Below, one piece after another: positions 1 through 5,764 of a stretch of 10,840 nucleotides of DNA; position 1 is the first letter of the stretch; every line of letters starts with the position of its first letter. Under the pieces are notes generated by a model. It was not told where the DNA came from, ran no database searches, and saw only the letters and a program-made list of their open reading frames with translations. A program made the translations under genes and the position numbers. Source of the stretch: Bdellovibrionales bacterium (GTDB lineage Bacteria > Bdellovibrionota > Bdellovibrionia > Bdellovibrionales > JAMPXM01); contig SXSP01000330.1 in assembly GCA_005792225.1 (NCBI GenBank), positions 1 through 10,840 on the forward strand, given 5' to 3'.

Positions 1-1
1 C

Positions 2-478
2 GAAGGTGCCGAGAGGATGATGCGTGGAAAGGTTCTCGATATCGATGGCCGCAGTGGCTACTACGTGACCCCGAGTATCTTCCTCGTCAAAGAATTCCGC
101 CCGGAATCGGTTTATCAAAAAGCCGAAATCTTCGGACCTAACGTTGCGATCTACCAAGTCGACGATTTCGATGAAGCGTTGAAGATCAATGACTCGACCG
201 GTTTCGGTCTCGTGACTTCCGTGTTCTCGAAGAGCCGCGATTTGTACGAAGAGACGCGACTCCGGGCACGAGTGGGCCTTGTAAACTGGAATCGTACGAC
301 GAACGGCGCGAGCTCGCGCCTTCCGTTCGGAGGTATCGGTAAATCAGGCAATGACCGGCCGACGGCTCATCATGCCGTGTTCTACTGCACGGTGCCGGTT
401 GCGAGTCTTGAGGATCAGTCCGGCTTTGATCCAAAAGCCGCGCAGCTTCCCGGAATCAACTACGAGCCCCTGAAGTAA
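2..478 (+). CDS. astD: N-succinylglutamate 5-semialdehyde dehydrogenase (AstD-type), C-terminal part
   Basis: This is the 3' end of an NAD(P)-dependent aldehyde dehydrogenase. The frame is open to the left edge, so the gene starts outside the window, and the in-frame ATG codons at 17 and 20 are internal. The visible 158 residues carry the family C-terminal blocks: the EIFGP motif, a VNWN segment and FGGIGKSG. The stretch NWN...NGASS..PFGGIG.SGN.RP and the tail VASLE closely resemble AstD as I recall it, rather than generic ALDHs. AstD oxidises succinylglutamate semialdehyde to succinylglutamate in the arginine succinyltransferase (AST) pathway in the cytoplasm. The catalytic cysteine, general-base glutamate and cofactor-binding N-terminus lie upstream and cannot be checked. 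mltG follows only 9 bp later, so the two are probably cotranscribed. No other ast gene is visible here. A different semialdehyde substrate is possible; ALDH family membership is near certain. Confidence 0.85.
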   Translation, partial: EGAERMMRGKVLDIDGRSGYYVTPSIFLVKEFRPESVYQKAEIFGPNVAIYQVDDFDEALKINDSTGFGLVTSVFSKSRDLYEETRLRARVGLVNWNRTTNGASSRLPFGGIGKSGNDRPTAHHAVFYCTVPVASLEDQSGFDPKAAQLPGINYEPLK

Positions 479-487
479 GAGAAATTG

Positions 488-1576
488 ATGGGAATGATGA
501 AGAAGATCATCTTGGTTTGCATCACACTCGTGCTCGTCGCCGGAGCGGCGGTTGGGCTACTCGCTTTGCGCTTCTTGCAGGAACCGGCCTCGTCATCGAC
601 GGAAGTCGCCGTCTTCGAGGTTCGTCCCGGCGAGAGCTTTAAGACCATCGCGCGTAGGCTCGAAGGCCAGGGATTGGTGACGAGCGCGACCAAGCTCGAC
701 ATCTATGCGCGCGTCGCGGGTCTCGCGAATAAGGTTCGCGTGGGTGAGTATGCCATTCGCCGCGACTCAAAGCCGAAGGACATCATTAACGTTCTCGTCT
801 CGGGTAAGAGCATTGAATATTCAGTGACGGTCACCGAGGGTTCGAACCGCTTTGAAATCGCCGATACCCTCGAAAAACAAGGCATCATCCGTAAAGACGA
901 ATTTTTGAAGCTGACTCAAGATCCGCAATTCGCACAGGCGCTTCTCGGCGAGCCGCTGACGAGTCTCGAGGGTTACTTGTTCCCCGAAACCTATCACATC
1001 ACGAAGTTCACGGGCGCGCGTGGGCTTGTGAAAATGATGGTGGACCGATTCCGTGAGAATTTCGCAAAGGTGAGAATGAACCCGAGCGTTCGGATGAGTC
1101 GTCATCAGTTCATCACTCTCTCCAGCATCGTTGAAAAAGAGACGGGAGCTCCGGAAGAACGAGCGGTGATCGCCTCGGTTTTCCATAACCGCTTGGCGAA
1201 GCGAATGAAGCTCCAAACGGACCCGACGGTCGTTTACGGCGTTTGGGAGAAAACCGGAGTATGGAACAAAAACATTTCGAGACAAGATCTCATCACACCG
1301 ACTCGCTATAATACCTATACGCTCGATGGCCTTCCACACGGTCCGATCTCGAACCCGGGACTCGAAGCCATGCAGGCGACAGCGAATCCCGCGCAAACCG
1401 AATTTCTTTTCTTCGTGAGCCGAAACGACGGCACTCACGTTTTCTCGAAAGATTACCGTCAACACCAAACTGCGGTGACGAAGTTTCAGCTCGACCGCAA
1501 GGCCCGCGAGGGCAAGTCATGGCGTGATCTGAAGAACCGCTCTGCCGTTCCTTCAAAAGTTATCGAAGCCAAATAA
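488..1576 (+). CDS. mltG: Endolytic murein transglycosylase MltG (YceG family)
   Basis: A membrane-anchored lytic transglycosylase that cleaves nascent glycan strands in the periplasm and limits their length, working alongside the cell-wall synthases. The product is 362 residues (the E. coli protein is about 340). It has an N-terminal membrane anchor at about residues 6-29, a LysM-like segment around 43-105 (VRPGES...IARRL), and the YceG catalytic domain from about 110. Conserved blocks are LEGYLFPETY (160-169), the catalytic-site SIVEKETG with the putative catalytic Glu at 216, then VFHNRL, LQTDPTVVYG and YNTY..DGLPHGPI..PG. The usual GLPPGPI block reads GLPHGPI here. ATG 488 is chosen, with an AAGAGA stretch 5 bases upstream. 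An in-frame TTG at 485 and ATGs at 494 and 497 are alternatives. It lies 9 bp after astD and ends at a convergent terminator. Confidence 0.95.
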   Translation: MGMMKKIILVCITLVLVAGAAVGLLALRFLQEPASSSTEVAVFEVRPGESFKTIARRLEGQGLVTSATKLDIYARVAGLANKVRVGEYAIRRDSKPKDIINVLVSGKSIEYSVTVTEGSNRFEIADTLEKQGIIRKDEFLKLTQDPQFAQALLGEPLTSLEGYLFPETYHITKFTGARGLVKMMVDRFRENFAKVRMNPSVRMSRHQFITLSSIVEKETGAPEERAVIASVFHNRLAKRMKLQTDPTVVYGVWEKTGVWNKNISRQDLITPTRYNTYTLDGLPHGPISNPGLEAMQATANPAQTEFLFFVSRNDGTHVFSKDYRQHQTAVTKFQLDRKAREGKSWRDLKNRSAVPSKVIEAK

Positions 1577-1601
1577 AAACACCCTTCCTTGCGGAAGGGT
1601 G
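1571..1601 (-). terminator. Rho-independent terminator oriented for the minus strand
   Basis: A perfect 9-bp GC-rich stem (CACCCTTCC at 1580-1588 paired with 1593-1601) closes a four-base loop. Read on the minus strand the loop is GCAA, a stable GNRA tetraloop, and the stem is followed by TTTTTATTT, the U-tract of an intrinsic terminator. It lies 65 bp beyond the stop of the minus-strand gene at 1667-2194. On the plus strand, mltG reads through the same hairpin, but only AAAACAAG follows, so it lacks a U-tract in that direction. It overlaps the mltG stop codon. Confidence 0.7.
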
Positions 1602-1666
1602 AAAACAAGAACAGTGGGGGGGAATAGGACACTTCGTTCATCCCGCCGACCGATGCGCCTCCGGAA

Positions 1667-2194
1667 TCATCGCAAAATGCGACGGAACGCCTGAGAGCTT
1701 TCATCGTAGCGGTAGACGTTGAGATGACCCACGAGGTTTTGATCAAAGCTAGGTGCGAGGATCTCGGGGCGGCCATCGCCGTCTATGTCATCAACTGCCA
1801 AGTTGGTCGCCTGACCGTTGAAGCTAAAAAAACCATCTTTCGAATCCGGCATTTCAATCTTCTCGAGAAGCTTTTGAGTGCCGTCGATCTCTGAAGCGTA
1901 GACCTCCAGGTAAAGCGCATCGCGCGTTTTTACTTTCACGACCTTTAAGGCCTCGCCTGTCCCGTGAAGATCGCCCGCCGCGGTCGACACGATTGTGCGG
2001 TAGTCTTTCAACACGGCTCCGCGGATTTGGGAGCGGACTTCAGGATGAAGTGCTGCAACCAACATCGTAACAAACGCCGTCGAGAGAACTAACCGACCCG
2101 CCTTAAACAAAAATCCTTGCGGAATCTGGATGGCAACGGGTGAGAAAGAGTGCGTCTCTTGTCTCTCAATTTTCTGAGCTATGACTGCACTCAT
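1667..2194 (-). CDS. Small membrane-anchored protein with FG-GAP/VCBS-like calcium motifs, function unknown
   Basis: A 175-residue protein I cannot assign to a named family. An N-terminal hydrophilic stretch of about 30 residues is followed by one hydrophobic segment at about 34-50 (VLSTAFVTMLVAAL), predicting a single-pass anchor with a C-terminal domain of about 125 residues, probably in the periplasm. That domain has a clear DxDxDG motif (DIDGDGRPEIL, Asp 136, 138, 140), typical of FG-GAP/VCBS beta-propeller repeats. A degenerate copy lies earlier (GDLHGTGEAL, 74-83). A full propeller needs about seven repeats, so this is far too short to form one alone. The start at 2194 is chosen because GGAGGA lies just upstream; an in-frame ATG 13 codons earlier at 2233 has no such site. 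It is monocistronic, convergent with mltG, and has its own terminator. Confidence 0.75.
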   Translation of the reverse strand: MSAVIAQKIERQETHSFSPVAIQIPQGFLFKAGRLVLSTAFVTMLVAALHPEVRSQIRGAVLKDYRTIVSTAAGDLHGTGEALKVVKVKTRDALYLEVYASEIDGTQKLLEKIEMPDSKDGFFSFNGQATNLAVDDIDGDGRPEILAPSFDQNLVGHLNVYRYDESSQAFRRILR

Positions 2195-2198
2195 CCGT

Positions 2199-2204
2199 TC
2201 CTCC
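2199..2204 (-). promoter_or_regulatory. Shine-Dalgarno sequence deciding the start at 2194
   Basis: On the minus strand GGAGGA lies four bases before the ATG at 2194-2192. It is a near-perfect match to the anti-SD sequence and argues for this start over the in-frame ATG at 2233. Confidence 0.7.
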
Positions 2205-2617
2205 GATTCCGCGATGCTGTACCCACTCATCAATGCGAACGAGATGCCAAAGACCTTTGAGATTCGTTAGTCAATTCAGATACTTGCGAGGCGACGGTTT
2301 GATCAATGTTTGGACACCTGTGAAGGGGGTGTGCCGATTTTGAGCCGCTTTCCTTTCAAGGCCTTGATCTTTGAGGGAGTTTTCCGTGTTCGAGGGAGTT
2401 GCGTTCAATGTGTTGGGGTGTCGAGTCCCTATACAGGGGGGGGGGAGAGTCCTTCTTCCGGTTGGGACTCGGGCTCCTGCCCTCGCCCGCATGGCGCCCT
2501 CCGGCGCCAACGCCTCCGGCTTGCGGGAGGTCCCAACCGGAAGAAGGACTCCCCCTCGCGTGAGGGACGATGACAGGCACTTGAATGGGGTTGGGAGTTC
2601 ATCTACGGTTTGAGGAT
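2205..2617. other. Intergenic region between divergent genes with repeats; no credible gene
   Basis: This non-coding stretch separates the divergent membrane protein and nitroreductase genes, so it should hold both promoters. I find no convincing sigma-70 pair. TTGACT at 2274-2269 on the minus strand has a good -35 shape, but 17 bases further on the -10 is poor (TTTGGC). On the plus strand TATACA at 2430-2435 lacks a matching -35. The 9-mer GAGGGAGTT occurs at 2373-2381 and 2392-2400. A run of ten G lies at 2436-2445, and a large inverted repeat fills 2447-2551. Open frames here differ by strand and follow the repeat arms, with no protein-like composition. Confidence 0.7.
2427..2566. repeat. 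Compound inverted repeat (candidate REP/BIME- or MITE-like element)
   Basis: Perfect 22-bp arms at 2447-2468 (GAGTCCTTCTTCCGGTTGG...) and 2530-2551 are reverse complements, separated by 61 bp. Three more G-C pairs follow after one mismatch. The interior folds further: GGGC/GCCC (2471-2474 and 2479-2482), CCCGCA/TGCGGG (2486-2491 and 2522-2527), and within that TGGCGCC/GGCGCCA (2492-2498 and 2503-2509) around a CTCC loop. CCTCCGGC is present twice (2498-2505, 2513-2520). Small hairpins sit just outside both arms: CCCT/AGGG at 2427-2438 and CCCTC/GAGGG at 2553-2566. There is no coding capacity, no T-tract in either direction and no clear target-site duplication. It may be a dispersed repeat, a cruciform site or a structured leader of the nitroreductase mRNA. 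Copy number elsewhere cannot be judged from this window. Confidence 0.75.
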
Positions 2618-3238
2618 ATGAGCGGTACATTCACGGATGAATTTAGAAGTCAGTTTTATCAGCTTCTCGAGGCTCGGCGGTCCATTCGGAAATTTAAGCC
2701 TGATCCGGTGCCGGGCGATGTCCTCGAAAAGATCCTGGCTGCGGGGATGCAGGCGCCCTCGGGAAAAAATCGGCAGAACTGGAGGTTCTACGTGTTGCAG
2801 GGAAAAAAGCGAGATGATTATCTCGCGCTCTCTCAGAAGTCTTGGCTGGGCATCAAGGACATCCTCGAAAAAAGACTGAAGCCGTCCCTCTATCAGTTTA
2901 CCGAAAGGTTTTTCTTCACGCTCGGTGAGGCGCCGGTGGTGGTTCTCTGTTATTCGCATAACGACGCGGAAGAAAGATATCACACCAGCATTGGCAGTGT
3001 TTACATGGCGGTCGAGAATATAAACCTATCGTGTTTTGCCGAGGGTTTGGGATGTTGCACGATGGGAGCCCCGATCGAAATTCGCGAAGACGTCGATCGT
3101 TTTATCGGTGTTGATCAGACCGAGGAGTATAAGCGCGGCGAGCTCGAGCTCCTCTGCGCGGTCGTGCTCGGTTATCCCGATCATCAGCCGCCCAAGGCAC
3201 CCCGACAAATCGAGGGGCGAGTCATTCACCTCACTTGA
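2618..3238 (+). CDS. Nitroreductase-family FMN-dependent oxidoreductase
   Basis: A 206-residue member of the nitroreductase fold (PF00881-type), flavoproteins that bind FMN as homodimers and use NAD(P)H to reduce nitro groups, quinones or other acceptors. Visible family motifs are the N-terminal LLEARRSIRKF (17-26) and APSGKNRQNWRF (46-57), the usual APS..N.QPW block with Asn for Pro, both contacting FMN phosphate and ring. Also present are a central helix with AVENINLSCFAEGLG (131-145) and CCTMGAP (146-152), a typical FMN-site loop. The C-terminal LGYPDHQPPKAPR is also typical. The substrate cannot be inferred. ATG 2618 is preferred because the homology begins soon after it; GAGG lies upstream but only two bases away. 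ATG 2585 would add 11 residues. The last 8 bp overlap the 3' end of the opposing pgeF gene. Confidence 0.9.
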   Translation: MSGTFTDEFRSQFYQLLEARRSIRKFKPDPVPGDVLEKILAAGMQAPSGKNRQNWRFYVLQGKKRDDYLALSQKSWLGIKDILEKRLKPSLYQFTERFFFTLGEAPVVVLCYSHNDAEERYHTSIGSVYMAVENINLSCFAEGLGCCTMGAPIEIREDVDRFIGVDQTEEYKRGELELLCAVVLGYPDHQPPKAPRQIEGRVIHLT

Positions 3239-3950
3239 GTGCGATGAAGCTGATTTGGCGGCCCGCACGTTCGCGATCTCGGCGGAAAGATTCGTGCGTT
3301 TGAGAGCTCACGGTGTCGATGGGGAGTTCAAGAACCCTTTCGCGCTCGATACCACACGAACTGAGTTGAGCCCGCATGATTGCCAGAAGATCGACTCTTA
3401 CCTTGGTTTCGTCCTCGTGCGGTCGAAGCGATGTCATTTCAGATGAGTAGCCCCGCACGGCTTCGAAGCGACTTTCAAGTCTTGCACCGACATCTCGTCC
3501 AACTTCGAAATTCGCGGCTCCGATGTGCGGTCCGATCCACGCGCGAGCTCCACCGAGCGTGATGCCGTTTTTTTTCAGCTGGGCGCAGAGCTTGCGCACG
3601 ATTTCGTTTTCGACCCCTCGCCAACCCGCATGGGCTGCCGCGATCGTTCCGCTCTGCGGATCAAAAATCGTGACGGGAATACAATCGGCGGTCCGAATAC
3701 AAAGCGCGACTTTCCGTTTTTGCGTGTAATGAGCGTCGGCTTCCGGCGGGTCACCCACGAACGGAGAATGCACGATGATGTCGGAATGAGTTTGTTTGAG
3801 AATCACAATTTCGTAGTCGGGGAAAGCCGCCGCAACGGCTTCGCGTTCAGATCTCCGATCTCCGAAGAAAACTGTGATATCTGAATCTTCGTAAACCTTG
3901 CCGAGCGGATGTTCCTGATAAAATTGAGCGAGGCCTGGGGTGAAGATCAT
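3231..3950 (-). CDS. pgeF: Peptidoglycan editing factor PgeF (YfiH/laccase-domain family)
   Basis: A 239-residue protein of the YfiH/DUF152 family, whose members are reported as zinc-dependent purine nucleoside-processing enzymes and, in E. coli, as PgeF, which prevents misincorporation of serine into peptidoglycan stem peptides. The three expected metal ligands are visible: His55 in KQTHSD, Cys90 in RTADCIP and His107 in AHAGWRG. Further family blocks are WIGPHIGAANFEVG (139-151) and THESFRRDRERAGRQISFIAL at the C-terminus. The usual IGPAIGPCCFEV block reads IGPHIGAANFEV, so a cysteine often present there is absent. Its ATG overlaps the rluD stop as ATGA, which implies translational coupling. 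It is the last gene of the minus-strand train and converges on the nitroreductase with no terminator between. Confidence 0.92.
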   Translation of the reverse strand: MIFTPGLAQFYQEHPLGKVYEDSDITVFFGDRRSEREAVAAAFPDYEIVILKQTHSDIIVHSPFVGDPPEADAHYTQKRKVALCIRTADCIPVTIFDPQSGTIAAAHAGWRGVENEIVRKLCAQLKKNGITLGGARAWIGPHIGAANFEVGRDVGARLESRFEAVRGYSSEMTSLRPHEDETKVRVDLLAIMRAQLSSCGIERERVLELPIDTVSSQTHESFRRDRERAGRQISFIALK

Positions 3951-4975
3951 TTTTGGGCCTCATCGATGTGGATCTCGTAACGATCGTGGTAAAGCGGAAA
4001 CTCGCAGTGGGTGAGGAGGGGCATCAAATCCTGCGGCCACGGAGCTTGAAAGGTCATCATCTTCTTTGTTGTTGGATGAACGAAGCCGAGCTCCATCGCG
4101 TGAAGCGCGAAGCGCGGCATCTCTTCAATCATCTTCCGTAGGTGAACGGATTTAAGATTTTTCAATCGCTTCGTCGCGCCGTACGTGACGTCGCCCACGA
4201 TCGGGTGACCAGATTCAGAGAGATGAACGCGGATTTGATGCGTGCGACCGGTTTCGAGTCTCAGCTCAACGAGCGAAATGCCCGAAGGATGATAGCCCGC
4301 GATTTTGTAATGAGTAACGGCGGGTTTACCATCGGAAGTTCCGTCGTCGCGCACGGGAACGGACGCAACTCTTTTGCGATCCTCGGGATGCCGCTTGAGA
4401 TGACTCCGGATTGTCCCGCTCGGCGACTTGAACTGGCCGAAGGCGAGGGCGCGGTAGAGTCGATGGGTCGTCTTTCTCTGAAACTGCATCGCGAGGAAGC
4501 GTTGAGCTTCATCGTGCTTGGCGATGACGAGCAGGCCACTGGTATCTTTATCGATGCGGTGAACGAGCCCGGGGCGCTGCTCGTTGAACCCCATCGAAAG
4601 ATCTTTCGTGTGGTGAAGGAGAGCGTTCACCAAGGTGTCCTGCTCGTGACCGCAGGCCGGGTGCACAACCAGACCTGCCGGTTTATCGACAAGTATCAGG
4701 TCACCATCTTCGTAAACGACTTGGAGCGGAAAATCGTATGGCTGAAGTTCCGTCGGGACAGCGAGCGGTATATCGATGTCGATCTCATCTCCTTCGTTGG
4801 TTTGGTACGAAGGCTTAAGAACGCGACCGGCAATGCGCACGCGTCCCGCTTGGAGAAGGCGAGCGGCTTGAGATCTCGTTGCAATTTGGGAGATGGAGGA
4901 AAGAGCTTTGTCGATTCTTTGCCCGGCTAATTCAGGCGTGATCTTGAGAACGATCCTCTCGAATTTATTTTCCAC
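3947..4975 (-). CDS. rluD: Ribosomal large subunit pseudouridine synthase, RluD type
   Basis: A 342-residue RluA/RluC/RluD-family enzyme that isomerises uridine to pseudouridine in rRNA; RluD modifies the 23S helix 69 loop. An S4-like RNA-binding domain spans about residues 18-65 (QRIDKALSS...SQAARLLQAGRVRIAGRVLKP). The catalytic domain follows, with DLILVDKPAGLVVHP (92-106) and the signature HRIDKDTSGLLV (139-150). Catalytic Asp is 142. Later blocks are LETGRTHQIRVHL and HPIVGDVTYG. S4 domain plus length points to RluD, though RluC or another paralogue is not excluded. The start is GTG at 4975, with AAGG six bases upstream inside the end of the preceding gene; the two frames overlap by 11 bp. 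The end overlaps pgeF as ATGA. Confidence 0.93.
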   Translation of the reverse strand: MENKFERIVLKITPELAGQRIDKALSSISQIATRSQAARLLQAGRVRIAGRVLKPSYQTNEGDEIDIDIPLAVPTELQPYDFPLQVVYEDGDLILVDKPAGLVVHPACGHEQDTLVNALLHHTKDLSMGFNEQRPGLVHRIDKDTSGLLVIAKHDEAQRFLAMQFQRKTTHRLYRALAFGQFKSPSGTIRSHLKRHPEDRKRVASVPVRDDGTSDGKPAVTHYKIAGYHPSGISLVELRLETGRTHQIRVHLSESGHPIVGDVTYGATKRLKNLKSVHLRKMIEEMPRFALHAMELGFVHPTTKKMMTFQAPWPQDLMPLLTHCEFPLYHDRYEIHIDEAQK

Positions 4976-5714
4976 CGCCGGCCTTAAAGCGTTTCATGTA
5001 GCTCGCAGTCGCCTTGGCCTCGTCGATTCCGAGGTGGCGGGCGACCTGCGTGACGAACCCGCGTACGAAGACGGCCGCGGGTAATGACTTATAGTCGTTC
5101 GTCTCGAGAGCCGTGAGGTAGGGACGCGAGATGCGCGTGGATTCGCTCATTCGATCAAGGCTCACGTTTTTGTACATGCGAATGCGCTGAAGGAGCTGAC
5201 CATCGAAGTCAGATGCCGCGCCGATTTCGGCTTCGAAGGCATCATCGACCTTGTAAGTGCTGATTGAAGTACGTGCCATTCCGGGAGCGAGATCCGGTTT
5301 CGGAGCCTCTCTCTTACGAACGGAGAAGGCTTCGGCTGTTGCATCTGACGGGCTCGCGAAATCGGGCAGAGCTTGATGTTCAGAGGTAAGTTGCGCGGCC
5401 GTCGGACCCGGCGGCGGCTTGGGGGCCGATGGCGCCTGGGACTCAAGAGGGCGAATCAAGGGTGTACTCTCGCCCTTCGCGAGCGACTCATCGTAAGAGC
5501 GACGGAGCGACGGATTGCTGAGAACGGCAAAGGCTTCTTCGATCATGCGGAGGAGTTCACGAGCTTCCTCGGGACTGAACATGCTGTAGAGAGCCGGATT
5601 GTCCTGCGAGTAAGTTTCGCGCGCGCGTTGGTAAGCTCGATGAATTTCGTGGTTGGGCGCCTCGGGCGCAACTTCCAAAATCTCGTAGTAATTCGTCCCA
5701 CTATTCTGGGTCAT
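4965..5714 (-). CDS. Degenerate J-domain / RodZ-type HTH (HTH_25) fusion protein
   Basis: A 249-residue soluble protein with two recognisable ends. Residues about 7-75 resemble a DnaJ J-domain: NYYEILEV, then AYQRARETY, then EEAFAVLSNPSLRRSYDE. The HPD tripeptide needed to stimulate DnaK ATPase is missing; the equivalent position reads YSQDNP. A Pro/Ala/Ser-rich linker (about 80-165) follows, then a Cro/C1-like HTH of the RodZ N-terminal type at 172-231 (GQLLQRIRMYKNVSLDRMSE...YLTALE...LPAAVFVRGFV). There is no membrane segment, unlike RodZ. It probably acts as a protein-interaction or DNA-binding adaptor; this is inference. It sits 50 bp after the MinD-like ATPase gene and overlaps rluD by 11 bp. 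ATG 5714 is preferred because GGAG lies 6 bases upstream; ATG 5729 is an alternative with a poorly spaced GGAG. Confidence 0.85.
   Translation of the reverse strand: MTQNSGTNYYEILEVAPEAPNHEIHRAYQRARETYSQDNPALYSMFSPEEARELLRMIEEAFAVLSNPSLRRSYDESLAKGESTPLIRPLESQAPSAPKPPPGPTAAQLTSEHQALPDFASPSDATAEAFSVRKREAPKPDLAPGMARTSISTYKVDDAFEAEIGAASDFDGQLLQRIRMYKNVSLDRMSESTRISRPYLTALETNDYKSLPAAVFVRGFVTQVARHLGIDEAKATASYMKRFKAGGGK
4982..4985 (-). promoter_or_regulatory. Shine-Dalgarno for the GTG start of rluD
   Basis: AAGG on the minus strand lies six bases before the GTG at 4975-4973, inside the last codons of the J-HTH gene. It supports the non-ATG start and translational coupling of the two genes. Confidence 0.5.
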
Positions 5715-5720
5715 GCGTGG

Positions 5721-5724
5721 CTCC
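5721..5724 (-). promoter_or_regulatory. Shine-Dalgarno for the J-domain/HTH gene
   Basis: GGAG on the minus strand lies six bases before the ATG at 5714-5712. The upstream ATG at 5729 has its GGAG only two bases away, so 5714 is the better start. Confidence 0.5.
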
Positions 5725-5764
5725 GTCATGGCTCCAGGCTCGTCAGCCTATTCAGTAACAACTG

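Noticed and set aside
821..1468. 215-codon minus-strand frame antisense to mltG
   Set aside because: It lies inside mltG with intact catalytic motifs on the plus strand; the antisense translation is not protein-like.
2205..2300. Sigma-70 promoter for the minus-strand membrane protein (TTGACT at 2274-2269)
   Set aside because: The -35 looks good, but no acceptable -10 lies at 16-18 bases, so I did not list it as a promoter.
2271..2630. Open frames on both strands in the intergenic region (up to 119 codons)
   Set aside because: They follow the inverted-repeat arms and G-rich DNA, have Gly/Pro/Arg/Ser-rich composition with no domain, and lack supporting start signals.
4142..4930. 262-codon plus-strand frame antisense to rluD
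   Set aside because: It is fully contained within rluD, whose motifs are unambiguous. The translation shows no family features, and GC-rich genes commonly produce such shadows.
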